Assembly (NCBI GenBank): GCA_004172865.1
Contig: SEBV01000002.1
Coordinates: forward strand, 186,001-250,000
Direction: 5' to 3'
DNA length: 64,000 bases
From: Gammaproteobacteria bacterium
GTDB lineage: Bacteria; Pseudomonadota; Gammaproteobacteria; Pseudomonadales; Cellvibrionaceae
A program made the position numbers and the translations under genes. The notes beneath the pieces were generated by a model. The model saw only the letters and a list, made by a program, of their open reading frames with translations. It was not told the DNA's origin and searched no databases. Shown here piece after piece: positions 26,701-33,429 of this stretch (within the stretch, counting starts at the first letter, position 1; each line of letters begins with the position of its first letter).

Positions 26701-26806
26701 CATCACCGGAGAAGATCGTCGTGAACATGGTCGTAACGAAAACATGATGATTGGCTATGACGACTTGGGTGCTCGTTACCAAGCGGGTGTGCGTTACAAC
26801 TTCTAA
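23702..26806 (+). CDS. TonB-dependent outer-membrane receptor (Xanthomonas/Caulobacter type)
   Basis: A 1034-residue receptor. A long signal peptide ends near residue 30 (SMTFAQ), then EADEIVVTGIKASLKQA forms the TonB-box and plug entry. The plug (about 50-170) has DTNLAESLQRITGVSIDR and ITVRGFGPDYNMVTLNGR, hallmarks of the large TIGR01782-like family, and a 22-strand barrel follows, ending in the aromatic C-terminus GVRYNF. GGAGG stands 8 bp before the ATG. Members of this family import carbohydrates or their breakdown products. The five genes behind it are a typical companion set, although a terminator separates them. Confidence 0.93.
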   Translation: MLNILQKNFRVKPLTAAVASIIALTASSMTFAQEEADEIVVTGIKASLKQAMDIKRDSAGVVDAINAEDMGKFPDTNLAESLQRITGVSIDRTNGEGSKITVRGFGPDYNMVTLNGRTMPSGSAYGGSSGADASTTGGNSRAFDFSNLASESISGVEVYKTGKANIAAGGIGATVNIKTARPLDNSGFKASIGGKAVADTTNRTGSDVTPEVSGLVSWSDDESKFGVSLTASYAKRDSGYTGATVNDWSVDTWLGADNNTLWNIKANDPAFKNAPAVGQLYSRPNDVRYSFADQERERTNAQLTLQYRPIENLTATLDYTYAQKDQSEHRGEVTTWLQRGAYTTLVEFDNSTIKTPKFISENYGAVGAAFDTGFSQQYREQQDKLESTGLNLDWAVNDQLTVTLDAHHSTMDSLPTGPGHSGELDVGVGSVVKTSANWQFSGNDIPTWTQTNNGDLEQHLSSSVMRVWSVEQLSTVDEGRVNAKWKFDDGGSFDFGLERREMNSNTINYNGNNPQILGGWGASAPGEFPAGLFTPFDVAGEFKDASTGNSPHIGFRADARQLANFLVGKYNGELLPKVNPEDPDEKPRYEPIGYIGIEDTQVPGQVRNSKSNNEVEENTDAFYFQLGNKGTIGGIEVDMLAGLRYENTKQVSSSDTPLLDRFVWASDNDFTPVSGPVGAKVSVNNDYDVLLPNLDLSAKLTDTLVARFSYSKTIARPSLSNLDASVSGYSINGSTLNGVSTSVKANANTPTLQPLESSNFDVSVEWYFDDASYLSAGVFQKQVNNFVGNEKTTKTIGDIRDQTSGPRAQAALAALKANGFSTDDPHIFAMMNFLAHPDVWGAPASMTDADVVELNSTKAEYQILPAADDPLMKFAVTAPVNNHEAKLYGAEFAGQHFFGETGFGLQANYTIVRGDVKFDNLNIDANQFALLGLSDTANLVFMYEKYGVEARVAYNWRDTYLSRTNWGAGNPGYIEAHSQIDANVTYHITDNLAVSLEGINITGEDRREHGRNENMMIGYDDLGARYQAGVRYNF

Positions 26807-26830
26807 TTCTTATTTAAGGTTGTTAACATC

Positions 26831-26860
26831 AAAAAGAGCCGCTCCTGAGCGGCTCTTTTT
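26831..26860 (+). terminator. Terminator after the TonB-receptor gene
   Basis: AAAGAGCCGCTC and GAGCGGCTCTTT form a 12-bp stem with a 2-nt loop and T run. Read-through or a separate promoter would be needed for the genes downstream. Confidence 0.87.
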
Positions 26861-26904
26861 TATATTTCACTCATAATAATTTTTGGCTTACGGGTAAGGT
26901 TTGT

Positions 26905-27669
26905 ATGCAAAAAATAGAAGTACTCAATAATATTACTCACGAACAGCTGAAGATAAATCCAACATTTTCAGCAGAGCTAGGCGACAACATCGTCAGTACG
27001 GTTACTTTTTTGACCGAATTATCACAAGTTCAAAAAGAATATCCCATACTCTGCCGTAAAGATGCGGAGACAAATGAATACCAAGCGGTTGTATTCTTTG
27101 GTTTTGAAAAAGATGAAAATTTATTTTTGACTGAAATGAAAACTACAGTTCAAAAACATTTAGGCTGGAATGCAGAATATGTGCCCGCTGCTGTAGCGAG
27201 AGGCCCATTTTCAATTGGTATGCATCGTGAACTTGTGGATGGATTAGAAACACATAATGCGATGGTACATGTTGACTTGAATCATCCTAAAACAAATTAT
27301 GAGAATGGTCCCAAGCTGTTTTTAGAAAATGGTGGGCAGAGTCCATACCTTAACCACATTTCCAAGACCCTTGAGATTATCAAGGATGGCATGCATCTAA
27401 CAAAATTAATGTTTGATGCTTTCAATAAATATCAGTTATTAGATTCTGTCGTTTTGGATATAGAATTTCAGAATCAAACTAAATTAAAAATCTCCGGATT
27501 TGAAACCATAAATACTGACAAATTATCTCAGCTAAATGGTGCCGCGCTTGAAGAGCTAAATAAATCAGGTTTTCTCCAAGCCGCTTATCTTATTGCTGCA
27601 TCCATGTCTAATATCAGAAAATTAATTGATTGGAAAAACCGAAAGCTTGCAGCGGGTGATGCTAATTGA
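26905..27669 (+). CDS. SapC-family protein
   Basis: A 254-residue protein without signal peptide. The pattern VTFLTELSQVQKEYPILCRKD, YQAVVFFGFEKDENLF and YVPAAVARGPFSIG is that of the SapC family, named after a Campylobacter S-layer locus gene but found mostly next to TonB receptors in proteobacteria. Its biochemical role is unknown. AAGG precedes the ATG. The next gene overlaps it by 4 bp with a TTG start, so the set is translationally coupled. Confidence 0.87.
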   Translation: MQKIEVLNNITHEQLKINPTFSAELGDNIVSTVTFLTELSQVQKEYPILCRKDAETNEYQAVVFFGFEKDENLFLTEMKTTVQKHLGWNAEYVPAAVARGPFSIGMHRELVDGLETHNAMVHVDLNHPKTNYENGPKLFLENGGQSPYLNHISKTLEIIKDGMHLTKLMFDAFNKYQLLDSVVLDIEFQNQTKLKISGFETINTDKLSQLNGAALEELNKSGFLQAAYLIAASMSNIRKLIDWKNRKLAAGDAN

Positions 27670-28691
27670 CACTGAAAAAAACAAAGATTTTGCATGGATT
27701 TGATTCACAGAATATTCCAAAAGAAGTAATTAATTCTGCAGAACCTGTTGTTTTTAAACAATTGGTTGGTGATTGGCCTATGGTTCAGGCTGGGCGAATC
27801 TCTGATCGAGCATCAGTTGATTATCTAAAGTCATTTTATAATGGTAATCCTTCGACTGTTTGTAAAATTCCCGCCAAAAATAACGGCAGGATGTTTTACA
27901 ACGAAAATTGCACCGAGCTTGATTACGAAAGTTTTAAAGGACGTATCGACGAAACCCTGGATGCTATTTTGGAAGGTGTAGATCAAATAGATAGCCCAGC
28001 TTATTACATTGCCTCAAATATTATTGATACGCATCTACCAGGATTTAGCGATAACAATAATATTGTAATTCCGAGAGTTGCGCATGCTGACGCAATGGAC
28101 GAAAGAGTTAGCATATGGATTGGTGGCGCAACTACAGCCACTTGTCACTTTGATGCATTAGACAATATAGCGTGTTGTGTTGCGGGTAAGCGTAGATTTA
28201 CGCTTTTTCCACCAGATCAAATAAGCAACCTATATCCAGGACCACTAGAGCCAACGCCAGGTGGGCAAGTCATTAGTTTGGTTGATTTTAAAAATCCTGA
28301 TTTTAAAAAGTTTCCTAAATTTAAAGATGCACTGTTGGCCGCGCAAGTGGCCGAGCTGGAACCGGGCGATGCTTTATATATCCCCAGTATGTGGTGGCAT
28401 CATGTAGAGAGCCTCACGCATTACAATATTTTGGTTAATTATTGGTGGGAAGATGCTCCATCTTTTTTAACGTCAGGCATGAACGCGCTCTATATGGCGA
28501 TGCTTGGAATCAGAGATAAATCCGCTCACGAGCGAGAAGGCTGGAAGCACATTTTCAATCATTATATTTTTGATGGCGCAGAAAAATCTAATTCTTACAT
28601 CCCTGCTGAAGCGAGAGGCTTTTTACAAACACTGGATAGACTTGGCGTAAGAAAATTAAGAGCGTTTCTTATTAATAAATTAAATCGTTAA
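27666..28691 (+). CDS. Cupin-like (cupin_8/JmjC-type) Fe(II)/2-oxoglutarate oxygenase
   Basis: A 341-residue protein with a probable TTG start overlapping the SapC stop (TTGA). The double-stranded beta-helix core spans about 120-265. The metal-binding triad is visible as H161-x-D163 (CHFDALDN) and a distal His at about 245-246 (WWHHVESL), and AGKRRFTLFPPDQ is the typical strand after the first site. Relatives hydroxylate amino-acid side chains of proteins or small molecules. It is encoded between SapC and a flavin halogenase; the substrate is unknown. Confidence 0.87.
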   Translation: MTLKKTKILHGFDSQNIPKEVINSAEPVVFKQLVGDWPMVQAGRISDRASVDYLKSFYNGNPSTVCKIPAKNNGRMFYNENCTELDYESFKGRIDETLDAILEGVDQIDSPAYYIASNIIDTHLPGFSDNNNIVIPRVAHADAMDERVSIWIGGATTATCHFDALDNIACCVAGKRRFTLFPPDQISNLYPGPLEPTPGGQVISLVDFKNPDFKKFPKFKDALLAAQVAELEPGDALYIPSMWWHHVESLTHYNILVNYWWEDAPSFLTSGMNALYMAMLGIRDKSAHEREGWKHIFNHYIFDGAEKSNSYIPAEARGFLQTLDRLGVRKLRAFLINKLNR

Positions 28692-28701
28692 TCCTCATAA
28701 A

Positions 28702-30213
28702 ATGATAAATAAAAAAATGCCAAATAAAAAAATGAAAGTGGTTATTGCTGGAGGCGGCACAGCTGGCTGGATTGCGGCAGCAGCACTTGCGCATCAAATG
28801 GGCGAAATTCTCGATATTACCTTGGTGGAGTCACAAGAAATAGGAACAATTGGTGTCGGAGAAGCCACCATCCCACCTATGCGCACTTTTCATAGATTGC
28901 TAGGCATCAATGAACAGGAATTTATGCGCGCAACCAATGCTACTTTTAAACTTGGTATTCAATTCGAAAACTGGGAAAAAATTGGTGGCAAATATTTTCA
29001 CTCTTTTGGCATCACCGGCAAACAAACGATAGTTACCGACTTTATTCATTTTTGGCTTAGAGGTCGAGAACTGGGAATAGCCCAGGAATTTGGTGATTAT
29101 TGTCTTGAATTTAAAGCGGCGCTAAAGAATCGCTTTTCAATCAATGAACAAGCAAAAGTAAATTATGCATTTCATTTGGATGCTGGCCGCTATGCAAGTT
29201 TTCTTAGAGAGCGTGCTGAAGCTCGCGGTGTAAAACGCTTCGAGGGAAAAATAGCACAAGTAAAACAAAATCCAGAATCAGGCTTTATTACTTCACTCAA
29301 AATGGAATCAGGTCAAGACATACCGGGTGACTTATTTTTAGATTGCACTGGTATGCGCGGTATATTGATCGAACAAACTTTACAAACAGGATTTGAGGAA
29401 TGGGGGCATTGGCTACCTTGCGATAGCGCTATCGCAATCCAAACCGAATCCACTGGCCCTGCGGTTCCCTACACAAAATCAATTGCACATCATGCCGGTT
29501 GGCGCTGGCAAATTCCTTTACAGCATAGAGTTGGAAATGGAATAGTTTTTTCTAGTCAGCATTTATCTAAAGATGAAGCCCTCAACATGTTGCTGTCGAG
29601 CGTGGATGGAAAAGGTCTCACCGAACCCAACGTCATAAAATTCAAAACTGGAAGACGCAAAAAATCCTGGAATAAAAATTGTATTGCTATGGGTCTGGCT
29701 TCCGGCTTTTTGGAGCCATTGGAATCAACCAGTATTCACATGATCATGACGGCGGTAACTCGTTTACTATTGTTGTTTCCTCATGGTGAAATCAAGCAGT
29801 CAATTGTGGACGAGTATAACTCTCAAGCTGAAAGCGAATTTATACGAATCAGAGACTTTATTATATTGCACTACAAAGCGACTGAGCGCGACGACAGCCC
29901 TTTTTGGCGCTATTGTAAGGACATGGAAATTCCTCATGACCTAATGCATCGCATTAATCTTTTTAAAGATTTCGGTAGATCCAATCAGGTTGAAGGTGAA
30001 TTATTTCGATTAGATTCCTGGACCCAAGTTATGCTCGGACAAGGAATTATACCCGCGTCGTACCATCCCATTGTTGACTTGATGCCTGAACGCGACCTGC
30101 AACTATTTTTGAATAGCATCGCCACTGATGTTGATAAAAATATAGCCATGATGTCGACACATCAGGATTTTCTTAAGAAGTATTGCCCTAGTGTTGTAAG
30201 CAACATAAAATAA
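28702..30213 (+). CDS. Flavin-dependent tryptophan halogenase family protein
   Basis: A 503-residue protein. The FAD-binding GGGTAG motif is at residues 17-22, the catalytic lysine is K83 (ATNATFKLGI), the WxWxIP signature appears as GWRWQIP near 260, and the acidic partner of the lysine as EPLESTSIH near 340. These are the residues that make HOCl-derived lysine chloramine in PrnA-type enzymes. A flavin reductase would be needed. Close relatives beside TonB receptors have uncharacterised substrates, so tryptophan is not implied. An alternative start is Met11; I keep the first ATG. Confidence 0.9.
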   Translation: MINKKMPNKKMKVVIAGGGTAGWIAAAALAHQMGEILDITLVESQEIGTIGVGEATIPPMRTFHRLLGINEQEFMRATNATFKLGIQFENWEKIGGKYFHSFGITGKQTIVTDFIHFWLRGRELGIAQEFGDYCLEFKAALKNRFSINEQAKVNYAFHLDAGRYASFLRERAEARGVKRFEGKIAQVKQNPESGFITSLKMESGQDIPGDLFLDCTGMRGILIEQTLQTGFEEWGHWLPCDSAIAIQTESTGPAVPYTKSIAHHAGWRWQIPLQHRVGNGIVFSSQHLSKDEALNMLLSSVDGKGLTEPNVIKFKTGRRKKSWNKNCIAMGLASGFLEPLESTSIHMIMTAVTRLLLLFPHGEIKQSIVDEYNSQAESEFIRIRDFIILHYKATERDDSPFWRYCKDMEIPHDLMHRINLFKDFGRSNQVEGELFRLDSWTQVMLGQGIIPASYHPIVDLMPERDLQLFLNSIATDVDKNIAMMSTHQDFLKKYCPSVVSNIK

Positions 30214-30218
30214 AATCT

Positions 30219-31517
30219 ATGAAGATAACAGATTTCAATTCAATACTCGGCGATAGCTCTTCTGAAGAAGCCCACACACCTACAAACTTAAATGGGCGCG
30301 AGCTTCAGGAACTTTTAAATCCAATTTCCTGCGAAGAGTTTGTGAATTCTTATTTCGCGCGTGCGTCATTGAACTTGGAAGGACATCCGCAAAAGTTTGA
30401 CCATATTTTCAGTTGGGAAAAACTGAAGCAAGCTCTTGCGAGAGGCCAGCACATAGCAGATGGACGCTACAACATAACGGCATCGTTTACCGCTGGAGAG
30501 GATTCCAGCAATACGCGACGCATGATGCAAGCGAATCATAATCAAGTGATTGAGCTGCTAAATGCTGGCGCAACTATTTGCATCACCAATATCCACATGG
30601 CTGATCCATCTCTCGCCCAATGGGCCCAGGCAATTCGCACGCAACTTAATTTTACTGGCACTGTAGGCGTAAATTGTTATGTCTCACCGGATGGTTCTGG
30701 ATTGCCCATGCACTATGACAAAAGAGTTGCCACGACTCTTCAGATCGCAGGAAAAAAGCGATGGAAGTTTTCCGTTGAACCAGCAAAAGTCTGGCCCAAT
30801 AGTAATGAAGTATTCCAGGAGGGAGAGACCGGAGATGATGTCGGGAAATTACCTGCCGACATGGAATTTCGTGAAGTGGTGTTAAATCCCGGGGATCTAC
30901 TTTGTCTGCCCGCCGGAGCTTGGCATTCTGCTCGCGGCATGGGATTTTCATTGGCTCTCAATCTTTATTTTGCGCCACGTAACCTTTTTGATCAGTTCAT
31001 CCCGCTACTTCAAAACTTTGCAACCTCAAATGAATATTGGCGCGGCGGCCCGCCTGCAACATTGGGGAAAATTCAGGGAAAAATGCCGCAGACAGTTTCG
31101 GAGTACATGCGCGAACGCCTAGACGAATTTCACAAGATGGCGCTGGAGGTTATTGACAGCCCAGATGCCCTAACAGAGTCCTGGCTGACGTCGTTGACAC
31201 AAGCTCCATCGACAGGCTGGCAACCCGTCCCCATGCTACCAATACCTGAAGTCACAACGGAACAACGGTTTCGAGTTGAATTGTCGTCGCTTCGCTTCGT
31301 TAAATTTCAAGACAAACTGATTGTACCTTGTGACAATGGTTTGCTTAGATTTCCAGCTGTGTTAGAGCCTGTTCTCAAACGACTCTCTACTGAGCTTTCG
31401 AGCTTTACGATACCCGAGGTTCTCACGTGGCAAGAAAAGCCAGAGAGCTGCTCCACCAATGAAATGATGTCTTACCTAAAAATTTTATATCAAAACGGAA
31501 TTCTTAAAAGAGTATAA
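30219..31517 (+). CDS. JmjC-domain (cupin_4-like) oxygenase with C-terminal extension
   Basis: A 432-residue protein. The JmjC core covers about 45-260, with iron ligands H165-x-D167 (MHYDKR) and H236 (GAWHSARG) and the strand AGKKRWKFSVEP. The architecture resembles ribosomal-protein hydroxylases (YcfD/NO66 type), with a C-terminal winged-helix-like region from about 340. It starts 5 bp after the halogenase stop. It is the second oxygenase of the cluster. The substrate could be a protein or peptide. Confidence 0.84.
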   Translation: MKITDFNSILGDSSSEEAHTPTNLNGRELQELLNPISCEEFVNSYFARASLNLEGHPQKFDHIFSWEKLKQALARGQHIADGRYNITASFTAGEDSSNTRRMMQANHNQVIELLNAGATICITNIHMADPSLAQWAQAIRTQLNFTGTVGVNCYVSPDGSGLPMHYDKRVATTLQIAGKKRWKFSVEPAKVWPNSNEVFQEGETGDDVGKLPADMEFREVVLNPGDLLCLPAGAWHSARGMGFSLALNLYFAPRNLFDQFIPLLQNFATSNEYWRGGPPATLGKIQGKMPQTVSEYMRERLDEFHKMALEVIDSPDALTESWLTSLTQAPSTGWQPVPMLPIPEVTTEQRFRVELSSLRFVKFQDKLIVPCDNGLLRFPAVLEPVLKRLSTELSSFTIPEVLTWQEKPESCSTNEMMSYLKILYQNGILKRV

Positions 31518-31654
31518 TGAGCCGTGTAGCACTACCAATTACGGATGTAATTTTCTTGTCAAAATTAATATAATTCTCAAAACTCAATTACTCATCCATA
31601 TAGATTTCATTAAACATTACAAAAGCAGCTTGTAAAGTCTTGAGCAACGCATCC

Positions 31655-32371
31655 ATGCAAGATAACTTAAAGCCTCAATTGCATTCCTCATTCACCTATC
31701 AAGATTTTTTGGTTGGTAAAGAAAAAATTCCGTTAATTGTTATAGATGATTTTATAAAAGATCCACAAGCGTTAATTAAGTTTTGCATTGATGCAAACAG
31801 TTTTAATAATGCCGATAATTTTTATCCCGGGTTACGTATGCCTGGGCCAGAATTATATGTTCACGCGATTCATTATTATCTCGGCGACCTTATTGAATCT
31901 GCATTTGGCATTAGGAAAAATAATTGGTTAGGCGGGCGCTCTGTTTATTCAATGGTTATCACTCAACCAAATGACATGAATGAACAGCAATGCATTCCGC
32001 ATGTAGATTCTTTTAAGTATGACAGCGTGGCTTGTGTGCATTATCTTTGTGATGCGACACAAGGCGGAACCTCTCTCTATCGTCATAGAAAAACCGGGTT
32101 TGAAAAAATTGATGAAAGTCGAGTAGAGTACTTTAATAAAACCGCGCTAGAAGAGGGCGTGTTAGATATTCATCCCAAGACTTACATGAATGGCTCAACT
32201 GACTTTTTTGAACAAATTGCCTGTGTAGACGCTAAATTTAATCGCATGGTAATTTACCCTACGAATGTATTGCACTCAGGCAATATTGCGCCAGATTTTA
32301 AATTTGATCCAAACCCTGCTACCGGACGATTAACGCTTAATTCCTTTATCTATGGTAAGCCAGCCGAATAA
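31655..32371 (+). CDS. DUF6445 protein, possible third Fe(II)/2-oxoglutarate oxygenase
   Basis: A 238-residue protein. I use the ATG at 31655; an in-frame TTG lies at 31640 and neither has a good ribosome binding site. It matches the DUF6445 pattern: PLIVIDDFIKDP near the start and an oxygenase-like triad H116-x-D118 (PHVDSF) and H207 (VLHSGNI) followed by an Arg (GRLTLNSF). A prolyl-hydroxylase-like fold is likely. A gap of 137 bp separates it from the JmjC gene, so it may have its own promoter, but this protein family is a recurrent companion of SapC/halogenase sets. Confidence 0.78.
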   Translation: MQDNLKPQLHSSFTYQDFLVGKEKIPLIVIDDFIKDPQALIKFCIDANSFNNADNFYPGLRMPGPELYVHAIHYYLGDLIESAFGIRKNNWLGGRSVYSMVITQPNDMNEQQCIPHVDSFKYDSVACVHYLCDATQGGTSLYRHRKTGFEKIDESRVEYFNKTALEEGVLDIHPKTYMNGSTDFFEQIACVDAKFNRMVIYPTNVLHSGNIAPDFKFDPNPATGRLTLNSFIYGKPAE

Positions 32372-32593
32372 ACTTTCTGCTAAAAAATCTGCAAACTATT
32401 TCAGTTGGATTGAGCTTTAGAAATAGCCTTTTGTGAAATCTTAAGACTAAATCTCATAAGTCGTGCTTTGAGAATTTTTGTTAGTGCTTTATCTATAAAT
32501 CCTCGGAAAAATCTAAACCCAACTATTCCTTTGCTAGGCTGCTTTTTATCGACCCGCTATAATCGCGCCTTCGTTAAATAAAGGTGTAAAAGC

Positions 32594-33373
32594 GTGAGTA
32601 AGATTTTGCTAGGTTTATGTGTGTTAGTGCCCGCCTCTGCCAGCTGGGCCATTTCTAATATTGAAAACGAGCGTCCTAATTTGCCCGACGAGGGACTTTC
32701 CGGCTCGCTAAGAATTGGGCTGAATGGCAAAACGGGAAATCAGGAAGAGCGTTCCAACGAAGGTGGTGCGAAAATTATTTATCGTTCGGGCGATGAAATT
32801 TTTATGGCGTTGGCCGAAAAAGAATACGGCTCAACGCTCAAGGTTAAAACCACGGATAAAGATTTTTTACATGGCCGCTGGATGCATTTATTGGATGATC
32901 GCTGGGCAGTTGAAGGTTTCGCACAATGGGAAAAAGATGAGTTCGATAATTTAACGTCGCGTACATTAGCCGGTGGTGGTGGCCGTTATCTGATTGCAAA
33001 AAAGCAGGATGTTTATTCGCTCGCGCTTGGCCTTGGTGGTTTTTACGAAATAGAAAAACAGAATTTAGTTTCTTACCAGGAAACCAATCGTCTCTGGCGA
33101 ATCAATACTTATTACACCTATAAATATCAACTCAACGAGCAAGTAAGCCTCGTTAACACGACTTACATCCAACCTAATACGCGGGATTTTAGCGATGTTC
33201 GTGTGCTATTTGACTTGGGTATTAGCGTAAAACTGACCAACAGTTTGGCCCTACAATTGGCTTACAGAATTAATTACGACAGCGACCCCGCAAAAAATCT
33301 TTTCGTTGACCCACCAATTGATAACTTTAAAACCAATACCGAATACAAAACCGGTGTGTCTTACAGTTTTTAA
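32594..33373 (+). CDS. Outer-membrane beta-barrel protein, unknown function
   Basis: A 259-residue protein with a GTG start behind AAAGGTG. A signal peptide ends near residue 19 (SWA). The mature part alternates polar and hydrophobic residues in strands and ends with an aromatic residue (GVSYSF), as outer-membrane barrels do. It resembles DUF481-type porin-like proteins, but I am not sure of a family. It stands alone between the DUF6445 gene and a shared terminator. Confidence 0.65.
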   Translation: MSKILLGLCVLVPASASWAISNIENERPNLPDEGLSGSLRIGLNGKTGNQEERSNEGGAKIIYRSGDEIFMALAEKEYGSTLKVKTTDKDFLHGRWMHLLDDRWAVEGFAQWEKDEFDNLTSRTLAGGGGRYLIAKKQDVYSLALGLGGFYEIEKQNLVSYQETNRLWRINTYYTYKYQLNEQVSLVNTTYIQPNTRDFSDVRVLFDLGISVKLTNSLALQLAYRINYDSDPAKNLFVDPPIDNFKTNTEYKTGVSYSF

Positions 33374-33387
33374 ATCTCATCAAAAAA

Positions 33388-33409
33388 AAGAGCGCCCTAA
33401 GGCGCTCTT
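33388..33409. terminator. Terminator between the barrel gene and the LPMO gene
   Basis: AAGAGCGCC and GGCGCTCTT form a 9-bp stem with a 4-nt loop. The better T run is on the minus strand, so it mainly ends the LPMO transcript. Confidence 0.82.
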
Positions 33410-33429
33410 AAAATTACAACTTCAACTCG

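Noticed and set aside
26905-32371. Halogenase cluster as an antibiotic biosynthesis cluster
   Set aside because: No peptide synthetase, polyketide synthase, precursor peptide or transporter is present; the set is a known companion of TonB receptors.
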